From NCBI RefSeq assembly GCF_029893965.1, contig NZ_JARXXP010000001.1, positions 310,001 through 374,000 on the forward strand: a DNA stretch of 64,000 nt, in the 5' to 3' direction. The position numbers and the translations under genes are program-made. The notes beneath the pieces are model-generated. The model searched no databases. It was not told where the DNA came from and saw only the letters and a program-made list of their open reading frames with translations. Below are positions 57,650 to 64,000 of the stretch, piece after piece (the first letter of the stretch is position 1; the number at the start of each line of letters is the position of its first letter). Source of the DNA: Paenibacillus sp. PastM-3. Lineage in GTDB: Bacteria > Bacillota > Bacilli > Paenibacillales > Paenibacillaceae.

Positions 57650-57714
57650 CAAAACTTGATCCCACAAATAAAAACCCGCGCTCAGCGCGGGTTCTAATGA
57701 AACATGTTCTTGTC
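57650..57714. repeat. Dispersed palindromic repeat, copy D
   Basis: This is the shortest copy: a truncated left word (AACTTGATCCCA), a nine-bp hairpin AACCCGCGC-TCA-GCGCGGGTT (57673-57693) and a right word CATGTTCTTGTCC. Read on the minus strand the hairpin is followed by TTTTTATTTG, an excellent terminator just after the peptide gene. Confidence 0.8.
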
Positions 57715-57749
57715 CGATGACAAAATAAAATTCAGTGGATGGTGGTCTT

Positions 57750-57893
57750 TTAGTGGCCCATGCCATGGCTATTCGTTGTTACTGTCCCGCTGTAAACAAC
57801 ACTGGACACCCCATCAGCACTTGCCGCAGTCAGAATGGTGAATGAACTAATCAGTAATACGGTGGTCAATAACAAAAGCTTCTTTTTCATCAT
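57750..57893 (-). CDS. Putative exported signalling peptide precursor, 47 residues
   Basis: The gene starts ATGATG behind AGAGAGGGAG and encodes MMKKKLLLLTTVLLISSF and then TILTAASADG, a Sec-type signal sequence. A short polar tail follows, ending VTTNSHGMGH. It overlaps the regulator gene by 47 bases in another frame, exactly as Phr peptide genes overlap rap genes. Repeat copy D supplies a terminator. Active peptides of this kind are usually cut from the C-terminal end. The product is inferred from layout, not homology. Confidence 0.75.
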   Translation of the reverse strand: MMKKKLLLLTTVLLISSFTILTAASADGVSSVVYSGTVTTNSHGMGH

Positions 57894-58686
57894 TGAACTC
57901 CCTCTCTATGATTTTTTTCATTATGTAGTGATACTCCTGCTGCTGGGAAGCATTGGCGTCAGTTCTAACAAGTTCATAAAAGGCAGTCGCTTTTTTAAAA
58001 CCTGTCTCATCTTTTAGTCTACCACTTAATACAATATTTTCTATTATAAGGTTTATTGCATATTCTATTTTGCCTCTTTTAAAGGAGTAAATAGATAATA
58101 GATAGATATATTCTATGTAATAATGAACATCTACAGCAGGTGAGGAAGCATCGGCTTTTTCAACATAACCTTGTAATTCGTCCAGTGCCCAATCCACTGA
58201 GTAATTGTATTTTAACGCTGAGTCTAAGATGTTTAGCAAGCCGGCAGTAAATTCTTCTTTGTCACATGTCTTAAGAAATTCCACGTATTCAGGCAGAACT
58301 TTTTTGTCACCCTCAAGTAAATCAATAACAAAAGTGTTTGCAACAGCAATACTTTTATAATACACAATTTCTTTTAACGAATCTGCATCGTTAAGCTTTA
58401 CCCAGCTTAAATTGGAATATCTTTTAATACATTCCCTTGCAGTTTCATAATTACCTAGCTTCTGGAGGGCAATCCCCTTTGCGCAAAGGCTAAAACCAAA
58501 ATAGTAAACCAGCGAACGCTTGAGCATTTGGGCTTCTGATCCATTCGGATTAGTTGCATGTATGACTGAAACCACTTCAATAAGCTTGTCTGATATCTCT
58601 ATCATTGCTGTCCAGTTATCTAAGGAGAATGAAGCTTTGAGCATGTCTATTAACGAATCTGCATTCATGCCATTAAGTTCCAACAA
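57847..58686 (-). CDS. TPR regulator, RRNPP-like, without an HTH domain
   Basis: This 279-residue all-helical protein has helix pairs resembling TPR units (LCAKGIALQKLGNYETAREC; IYLLSIYSFKRGKIEYAINL). It looks like the C-terminal half of the Paenibacillus XRE/TPR regulators, with a conserved DLSWVKLNDAD-like element. The usual N-terminal HTH is absent: the TTG start (LELNGMN) follows AGGGGTGA, and no upstream open sequence encodes one. It may therefore act on a protein target, as Rap does, rather than on DNA. It overlaps the peptide gene. Confidence 0.75.
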   Translation of the reverse strand: MLELNGMNADSLIDMLKASFSLDNWTAMIEISDKLIEVVSVIHATNPNGSEAQMLKRSLVYYFGFSLCAKGIALQKLGNYETARECIKRYSNLSWVKLNDADSLKEIVYYKSIAVANTFVIDLLEGDKKVLPEYVEFLKTCDKEEFTAGLLNILDSALKYNYSVDWALDELQGYVEKADASSPAVDVHYYIEYIYLLSIYSFKRGKIEYAINLIIENIVLSGRLKDETGFKKATAFYELVRTDANASQQQEYHYIMKKIIEREFNDEKEAFVIDHRITD

Positions 58687-58792
58687 ATTCTATTTCACCC
58701 CTTTATGCACCATTATTTAACAATTATAAGATCGTTTTGTCCTATGGTCAATTGTTTTGTGATTTTGTGAAATACAGAACTGCTCAGCTTAT

Positions 58793-58853
58793 AAAAAAAG
58801 CCCCACACGTGGCATCAGGTTTAATGGTTATACCTGTCTGTCCATGGGGAGCA
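58793..58853 (-). terminator. Terminator of the iron-uptake operon
   Basis: On the minus strand CCCCATGG...ACAGGT pairs with ACCTGA...CCACGTGTGGGG with internal bulges, followed by GCTTTTTTTATA. It lies about 25 bases after the binding-protein stop. Confidence 0.75.
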
Positions 58854-58875
58854 TACACTTTATTCTAATTATGTT

Positions 58876-59847
58876 TTACTTACTGAATAGCTGCTCTGCA
58901 TCATTTAGAGCCATGCTATGTCCGAGCGAGGAATAATCAAGCCACTTTTGCCCGTCGAGAACGTAAACATGATTATTTTTGACTGCTTTGAGGTTTTTCC
59001 AGATCGGATTTTTGGTCATTTCTTCATAATTGCTCTTTGCTACATCCCCTGTGCTGATAATCACGAAGATGGCATCGGCATCATAATCCGGCAGCACTTC
59101 CTTGGAGATCACCTGATAAGGCTCATCCGCAGGAATCTTCTCAACCCCGTCAGCCATTTTCAGCTTCAAATCCTCGAACATGATCGGACCCAGCGGACGT
59201 CTGGTTCCCATAACACGCAGCTCTTTTGCAGTCATGCGAATGGCCATTACCTTAGCGTCTGCACCAAGCTCGTTTTTGATCAAACCGCTAACCCGCTCTG
59301 CTTTTGCTGTATAGTCCTGAATAAAAGCTTCCGCTTCCTGTTCTTTACCAACATGTTCGGCAATGCGCTTCAGATGATCTGCCCAGGTGCCGCTGTCCAT
59401 GCCGATTGTAACGGTCGGTGCAATTTTTTCGAATTTGGCCAGTTCTTCCCCGGAATATACTTCATCGATATAGATCACATCCGGTTTCAGGCCGAGCACA
59501 GCTTCCATATCCGGATCGGTGACAACACCGAATTTCGCTACTCCCTGCAGCCGGTCAGCCACATGCGGCAGGAAATCCTTCACATCCCCGCCTACGACGG
59601 AACCTGCAGGAGTAATCCCCAAAGCCAGCAGATTGTTAGTGATATGAATCGACATCGAAGCAATCTTGGCATTTGGATCGTGGGCAATAATATCTGCTGC
59701 AGATTCGGCAGCTTCCGTTGGTGCCGCAGATGCTTCAGCAGACGGTGAAGCCGCCGCAGAGGAATTTACAGTATCGTTAGATTGCCCGCAAGCGGAAAGT
59801 ACAGCAAGCAAAAGTATGGACACGAGCATTAAGGTTATCTTTTTCAT
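58876..59847 (-). CDS. Iron-siderophore binding lipoprotein (FecB/FhuD type)
   Basis: This 323-residue protein has a lipoprotein signal peptide (lipobox VLSAC) and an Ala/Ser-rich linker. The class III binding fold follows (IASMSIHITNNLLALGITPA, GLKPDVIYIDEVYSGEELAK). It delivers a ferric siderophore or similar to the permeases encoded just upstream. The gene is the last of an operon controlled by a Fur box. The ATG is about 40 bases after the preceding permease stop. Confidence 0.93.
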   Translation of the reverse strand: MKKITLMLVSILLLAVLSACGQSNDTVNSSAAASPSAEASAAPTEAAESAADIIAHDPNAKIASMSIHITNNLLALGITPAGSVVGGDVKDFLPHVADRLQGVAKFGVVTDPDMEAVLGLKPDVIYIDEVYSGEELAKFEKIAPTVTIGMDSGTWADHLKRIAEHVGKEQEAEAFIQDYTAKAERVSGLIKNELGADAKVMAIRMTAKELRVMGTRRPLGPIMFEDLKLKMADGVEKIPADEPYQVISKEVLPDYDADAIFVIISTGDVAKSNYEEMTKNPIWKNLKAVKNNHVYVLDGQKWLDYSSLGHSMALNDAEQLFSK

Positions 59848-59887
59848 ATGAATTCTATACCCCCGAGTAGTTTATGAATGTAGTAAA

Positions 59888-60919
59888 TCAGCTTTTTGAT
59901 TTGAACAAAAGATACAAGAAGTAAGGTCCGCCGATCGCCGCCACAACGACACCTGCCGGAATCGCATTAGGACGGAAAATCGAGCGGCCGACTGTATCAG
60001 CAGTGACCAGGATAAGCAGACCAAGCAGTGCTGCGACCGGTAAAAAATAGCGGTGCTGCGGTCCTGCCAGCCGTCTGGCAATATGAGGCGCGACCAGCCC
60101 AATAAATCCGATCCCTCCTGCCACGGAGACGCTTGCACATGACAGTGCAACAGCCATACCCAGCAGCGCAAGCCTTTCACGGGTCACATGGCTCCCGACA
60201 CTATAGGCTATTTCATCGCCAAGCACGAAGATATCCAGCGCCTTTGACCGGCTGTAGATGACCGGTACAAGCACAGTAATCCATGGCAGCAGCGCCCATA
60301 CATGAATCCAGTCCCTGCCCCATACACTTCCGGCAAGCCAGCGTGCAGTAAAGGCATAAGTCTCCTCATCGAGCTTCAAGGATAACAGCAATGTAACAGC
60401 ACTTATTCCTGCAGCGACGGCAATTCCTACGAGGATCAGCCTTATTGGCAGGATTCCCCTGTGCCGGTCATAAGCGAACAGAAAGATAATCAGTGCACTC
60501 AGAACACCTCCGATAAAGGTGAACAGCGGGATCAGCACAGCCATAGGACCTTCCATTGAGCGGAAAAAGGATACAAAAATAATCAGTCCGAGTGCAGCTC
60601 CCGTATTGATTCCAAGTATGCCGGGATCAGCCAGTGAATTCCGTGTTGAGCCTTGAAATACGGCCCCTGATACACCAAGCCCGATGCCGGCCAGCATCGT
60701 CACGATGATTCGCGGCATCCGGTAATCAAACAGGATCATCTGCTCTTCGCTTGTGCCGTAACCGAACAGTGTTTTCCATACAGTCAGCGGAGCCAGTGAG
60801 ATAGAGCCGGTGTTCAGGCTGATCAATATCACGGATATCGCCAGCAGTAGCAGAGCCGCACTAACGGTCAGAGCACGCCGGGCCCTTTTTTTCTCCAATA
60901 GAGCAATGTTCAGGTTCAT
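59888..60919 (-). CDS. Iron-siderophore ABC permease (FecD/FhuG type)
   Basis: This 343-residue permease has nine or ten helices and the family motif LGVSGAVFQGSTRNSLADPG; near the C-terminus are IGFIGLVAPHIARRLAGPQH and the ending KSKS. I start it at the ATG of NLNIALLEKK behind GGGAGGG; the open frame upstream is an overlap with the neighbouring gene. It forms a heterodimer with the other permease. No ATPase gene is present nearby. Confidence 0.93.
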   Translation of the reverse strand: MNLNIALLEKKRARRALTVSAALLLLAISVILISLNTGSISLAPLTVWKTLFGYGTSEEQMILFDYRMPRIIVTMLAGIGLGVSGAVFQGSTRNSLADPGILGINTGAALGLIIFVSFFRSMEGPMAVLIPLFTFIGGVLSALIIFLFAYDRHRGILPIRLILVGIAVAAGISAVTLLLSLKLDEETYAFTARWLAGSVWGRDWIHVWALLPWITVLVPVIYSRSKALDIFVLGDEIAYSVGSHVTRERLALLGMAVALSCASVSVAGGIGFIGLVAPHIARRLAGPQHRYFLPVAALLGLLILVTADTVGRSIFRPNAIPAGVVVAAIGGPYFLYLLFKSKS

Positions 60920-60920
60920 C

Positions 60921-61925
60921 TTATAGGTCCCTCCCTTCTTTACGGGCAATATACAGGAAGAAGGGAACTCCGACCATGGCAACCATAGCCCCGATGGCGA
61001 ATTCCTGCGGCGGATTAACCATCCGTGAGGCAAAGTCAGCCCAGACCAGCAGAATTGCCCCAAGCAATGCGGAAAACGGGATGATGATCCGGTAATCGAC
61101 GCCAAGCAGGCGCCGGGCAATATGCGGCACAACCAATCCGACAAAAGGGATGGAGCCGGCAACTGCCACGGAGGAACCTGCCAGAATCACGGCCGCAGTT
61201 AAACCGAGGATGCGGATACGGTTTGTATGTACGCCCAGATTAACCGCTGTTTCCTCCCCAAGAGACATAAAGGTAATAGGCCGGCCCATGACAGTAGCCC
61301 ACAGGACTGTTGCTATCACGACAGGTGTAAGAATCTGCAGATGCTCCCAGCTCACACCGGCGACACCCCCGGCATACCAGAAGGCCAAATCCTGGCTCAG
61401 ATCAAAATAAATCGCGATTCCTGTACTGAGCGAGTGAAGAATGGCTGCAACGACAGCACCGGCAATCGTCAGCCTTAAGGAGGTCAGCCCTCCTGGTGTG
61501 GAAGCACCAAGCAGCACAATGAATACTGTAGCCAGGGCGGCACCTGCAAAGGAAAACAGAATAAGTCCCCAATATGACATCCCCGGAACAATGGCAAAGC
61601 ATAGCGCTACGGCAAAAGCAGAACCGGCATTTACGCCCAGGATCCCGCTGTCGGCCAGCGGATTGCGTGTTACTCCCTGCATCACTGTTCCGGCTACCGC
61701 AAAGGCCATCCCGGTCACGACAGCTCCCAGTACCCGCGGCAGCCGAAGATCATGAACGATCTGATGCGGGGTTAGCGTGGTGTCGTAGTGAAATACCGCG
61801 GCCCACACCGTCTGAAGCGTTAATTCCTTGGCGCCGAAGGAAACGGCCAGAAAGATGGAGACTGCCAATCCGGCAGCGGCGGCAATAAACCATAGAATGA
61901 TTAAGATTCTTGAATGTAATTTCAT
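60921..61925 (-). CDS. Iron-siderophore ABC permease (FecC/FhuB type)
   Basis: This 334-residue permease has the motif VAGTVMQGVTRNPLADSGIL and the C-terminal PFVGLVVPHIARRLLGVDYR. It overlaps the AraC gene by four bases and ends one base before the next permease. A second Fur-box-like sequence lies about 45 bases upstream, inside the AraC coding region, so this part may also be transcribed on its own. Confidence 0.93.
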   Translation of the reverse strand: MKLHSRILIILWFIAAAAGLAVSIFLAVSFGAKELTLQTVWAAVFHYDTTLTPHQIVHDLRLPRVLGAVVTGMAFAVAGTVMQGVTRNPLADSGILGVNAGSAFAVALCFAIVPGMSYWGLILFSFAGAALATVFIVLLGASTPGGLTSLRLTIAGAVVAAILHSLSTGIAIYFDLSQDLAFWYAGGVAGVSWEHLQILTPVVIATVLWATVMGRPITFMSLGEETAVNLGVHTNRIRILGLTAAVILAGSSVAVAGSIPFVGLVVPHIARRLLGVDYRIIIPFSALLGAILLVWADFASRMVNPPQEFAIGAMVAMVGVPFFLYIARKEGRDL

Positions 61926-63310
61926 AGGGCTGCGCTCAGAAAGGCTCCTCCTATTTCTGTAGTTCCATGATTATGATAATCATCATCACTTATTATAAGT
62001 TTGCTGCGGATGGCCGAATGCTGCATCCAGGCCGGATTATTTTTCTGCCATTCATGAATGCGCCGCTTGTCTCCTTCTGTCTCCACGGCAAAAAAGATGA
62101 AGTCACAGTCATAGTCCTTCAACCCATCGGGAGTAATCGCCGTCCAGTTGAAGCCGGTACCTGCCGGATGCAGATTCATCTGCGCCTGTATCCGCTCGGG
62201 CGGAGTAAGCTGTAAGGATCGGTACAGGGCATGTCCGACATTCCTTGCCCCGTACATCCGCAGCTCATGTTCACGGCAGACACATACTCCGACCGTTCCC
62301 GATCCGGTTATCGAGCGCAGAGCCTTTCGCAGGTTCTGAGCCTTACGCTCATGAGATTCCAGCCATTTGACCGCTTCCTCCTCTCGGTTCAAAAACTCCC
62401 CGATCTTCAGCAGCTGAGTATAGATATCCTGGCTGACCCAGGGAATAGCTACTACCGGTGCTATATCGTTGATATGTTCCCTGGCTTTGAACAGCACATT
62501 ATCCTTGCACAGGATCAGGTCCGGCTGCTCCAGCAGAAAATCCTCCCGGCTGAAATAGAATTCATCCTTGTATCCTACTTCCGCTGCGATTTCCTTTATA
62601 GGCTTATCTGTTAATAAGAGCATTTCTTTCGCCCTGTTCACCCGCAGATGGATTAGAAAAGCAATCGGTGATTTATCCATGGCCTGCTTAAAAACCTGAA
62701 AATAATAAGAAGGATGAAGCTGGGCCATGTCGGCCAGCTGGTCGATTCTAATATCCTCCTGGTAATGGTTCTGCAGATAATCCAGAGTCAGCTGTACTCT
62801 TAGATCTATATCGTTTGAGGCAAGCTCGGCATAACGTAAAAATCCATCGAGCATATCATGCAGATACTGCTGGCTGAGGAACGGATTCTGTATACGCCAG
62901 AGCTGGCCTTCGGCAACCAGAAGATTGAACAGCTGCTTGTACCGGCTGCCGCCCCGGAAATAGCCCTGAAGGGGAAATCCGGCATCACGCTGATATTCCC
63001 TGGATTTCTGGTCCTTTTTTAACAACCTGTAGATGTCAAAAGCAATCCAGAATAGCTGCAGCTCCTCTCCACTGCTGGCGGTGAGCTTAAGGCTGGTTTC
63101 CGGAGGATACATGTAGAGGGCATCGCGTTCGAGCTTAAGCGCCTGCCCGTTAACGTTCAGCTCTCCTTTTCCGCGGGCTATGTATAGGAGTGTATGATGC
63201 TCCGAAGGCTGGCCTTCCGCCCACTTGGGGACAGCAGAAGCCTGCCAGGCTTCTGCAATTTCATAATAAATCCCGTTAAGAAAGGAACTGCTCTTTACCT
63301 GTGCTAACAT
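61922..63310 (-). CDS. Btr-like AraC regulator with siderophore-binding domain, internally deleted
   Basis: This 462-residue protein joins an N-terminal cupin-like segment (about 35-80), an AraC helix-turn-helix (about 180-255, RIDQLADMAQLHPSYYFQVF) and a C-terminal FecB/BtuF-like binding domain (about 260-460). After DEFYFSR at residue 255 the sequence jumps to EDFLLEQPDLILCKD. The end of the second HTH and the start of the binding domain, about 120 residues, are missing compared with Btr-type proteins of about 530. The frame is intact. A Fur box lies upstream. It probably regulated the importer that follows. Confidence 0.85.
   Translation of the reverse strand: MLAQVKSSSFLNGIYYEIAEAWQASAVPKWAEGQPSEHHTLLYIARGKGELNVNGQALKLERDALYMYPPETSLKLTASSGEELQLFWIAFDIYRLLKKDQKSREYQRDAGFPLQGYFRGGSRYKQLFNLLVAEGQLWRIQNPFLSQQYLHDMLDGFLRYAELASNDIDLRVQLTLDYLQNHYQEDIRIDQLADMAQLHPSYYFQVFKQAMDKSPIAFLIHLRVNRAKEMLLLTDKPIKEIAAEVGYKDEFYFSREDFLLEQPDLILCKDNVLFKAREHINDIAPVVAIPWVSQDIYTQLLKIGEFLNREEEAVKWLESHERKAQNLRKALRSITGSGTVGVCVCREHELRMYGARNVGHALYRSLQLTPPERIQAQMNLHPAGTGFNWTAITPDGLKDYDCDFIFFAVETEGDKRRIHEWQKNNPAWMQHSAIRSKLIISDDDYHNHGTTEIGGAFLSAAL
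61969..61987. promoter_or_regulatory. Second Fur-box-like site
   Basis: GATTATGATAATCATCATC differs at two of 19 positions from the Fur consensus. It lies in the 3' end of the AraC gene, about 45 bases upstream of the first permease start, where it could control an internal promoter. Confidence 0.55.
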
Positions 63311-63374
63311 TGCGTTAAAGCTCCCTTCTATGTAAACCGGGGAGGTTCACAAATCGCTGATGATTAACTTAAAA

Positions 63375-63397
63375 AACACTACCTCGCGTGTAGTGTT
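63375..63397 (-). terminator. Terminator-like hairpin in the leader of the AraC gene
   Basis: AACACTAC and GTAGTGTT form a perfect eight-bp stem with a seven-base loop. On the minus strand it is followed by TTTT and it lies between the Fur box and the AraC start codon. It could attenuate transcription of the iron operon. Confidence 0.6.
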
Positions 63398-63419
63398 AAT
63401 GGACTAAAATAAGTCTAAA

Positions 63420-63438
63420 GATAATGATAATCACTATC
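63420..63438. promoter_or_regulatory. Fur box
   Basis: GATAATGATAATCACTATC matches the Fur consensus GATAATGATAATCATTATC at 18 of 19 positions. It lies 110 bases upstream of the AraC gene and would repress the operon when iron is sufficient. Confidence 0.85.
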
Positions 63439-63602
63439 AATTATATGAAATCATCTGTCTGCTGTCCATATGTTTAGAATTGAGAGAAATTTAAGGGCAG
63501 TCCCCTATGACTGATTATCCAATTGATTAAGAGATAAAGTATACAATCGATTCTAAATGATGTATGCTCAAATTAACTTATTAATGTAATTCCCATCAAT
63601 TA

Positions 63603-63648
63603 GGGTGTTCCAGTACGCTGTGCTAATGCAAAAGGCGAAGGAACACCC
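63603..63648 (+). other. Nine-bp inverted repeat before the last gene
   Basis: GGGTGTTCC and GGAACACCC are perfect inverted repeats 28 bases apart, ending 33 bases before the start codon of the plus-strand gene at 63682. They may form an RNA hairpin in its leader or a protein site. No T run follows. Confidence 0.5.
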
Positions 63649-63681
63649 TTCTTCCATTTATAAGTTAGAGAGGAGTGTTCA

Positions 63682-64000
63682 ATGAAACATGTTGAAGAGC
63701 TCAAGAAAAAATACCAGGTGCTTGAAGAGAGGATTTCAAAATTTATAACTGAACATTCAGGTGTTGTGTATGTAAAGAATTCTGGAGATATTGCGGAAGG
63801 TCGCATATTCACCTGGGCTGTTATAAGTTCAGATGACAAGGTTCTACAAGCTCAACTTAGACTTGATTATGTAACGATTTCAGAACTAGCCAGACAGAGG
63901 TTGGAGCAAATTCATAGTAGGTACATTGCAGATTTTGACCGGAGTCGTGAAATAGTGCTTAGTTATATAAGACAGGATTCTATGCTGTTAAAGATCCTTT
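63682..64000 (+). CDS. Unknown protein, partial at the window end
   Basis: A clean ATG behind AGAGGAG opens a frame of 106 codons that runs off the window. It begins KHVEELKKKYQVLEERISKF with a helical, charged N-terminus. It continues TEHSGVVYVKNSGDIAEGRI. I recognise no family. Its direction is opposite to the iron operon. Confidence 0.7.
   Translation, partial: MKHVEELKKKYQVLEERISKFITEHSGVVYVKNSGDIAEGRIFTWAVISSDDKVLQAQLRLDYVTISELARQRLEQIHSRYIADFDRSREIVLSYIRQDSMLLKIL

Noticed and set aside
58918-59748. A 276-codon plus-strand open frame opposite the siderophore-binding protein
   Set aside because: The minus-strand lipoprotein is unmistakable, and the other frame is Cys/His/Phe-rich with no family match.

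Overview
The window looks like a chromosomal segment of a Paenibacillus-type, low-to-mid GC, spore-former-lineage Firmicute. The reasons are the YesM/YesN and Lpl-type systems, strong AGGAGG ribosome sites with many TTG and GTG starts, a secreted SLH protein, a LicT/BglP operon with a RAT site, and Btr-like iron regulation. No rRNA, tRNA, CRISPR or prophage was seen.

Region 1 (1-15.3 kb) holds a beta-glucoside operon on the minus strand (bglP-licT-phospho-beta-glucosidase, with leader antitermination). Next to it is an unusual locus with two paralogous nitrilases, an Lpl-type ABC importer, a GPH sugar symporter, a YesM/YesN two-component pair and a LysR regulator. Together these suggest uptake and breakdown of a nitrile-bearing compound, possibly a glycoside. 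Region 2 (15.4-16.7 kb) is decayed DNA: an AEC-transporter remnant, a second broken gene, and the first of four copies of a palindromic intergenic repeat.

Region 3 (16.7-31 kb) is a chemosensory operon, cheW-cheA-cheW-mcp-cheR-cheB, without a cheY. Its 1362-residue soluble receptor has seven or so 56-residue (eight-heptad) repeats in each arm of the signalling hairpin. Upstream lie a ComP/ComA-like kinase and regulator and a GAF-degenerate GGDEF protein. A 1299-bp IS3-family element with a 3-bp target duplication sits in the loop of the terminator that used to separate the two operons. 31-32.9 kb is mostly non-coding, with a 41-residue membrane peptide, a strong terminator, repeat copy B and a broken secreted-protein gene.

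Region 4 (32.9-50.5 kb) is an Amadori-compound (fructosyl-amino-acid) island: SIS deglycases, two PfkB kinases, an FrlC-like epimerase, two GntR regulators, a polar amino-acid ABC importer and a Dcu-type carrier. Aspartate ammonia-lyase and malic enzyme in the same operon point to fructosyl-aspartate or -asparagine as substrate. The second deglycase gene is a pseudogene. Shared operator-like words lie upstream of frlB, the kinase operon and the first GntR gene.

Region 5 (50.5-58.7 kb) holds cell-surface genes: a secreted Asp-box propeller protein, and an SLH protein preceded by a c-di-GMP-I riboswitch and terminator. It also has an ASCH protein, an HpaB-family flavin monooxygenase, CDF and FetB remnants, and a TPR (RRNPP-like) regulator overlapping a 47-residue exported peptide gene, a probable quorum-sensing cassette. 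Region 6 (58.8-63.5 kb) is a Fur-box-controlled siderophore ABC importer with a Btr-like AraC regulator that has an internal in-frame deletion. The window ends in a partial plus-strand gene of unknown function.
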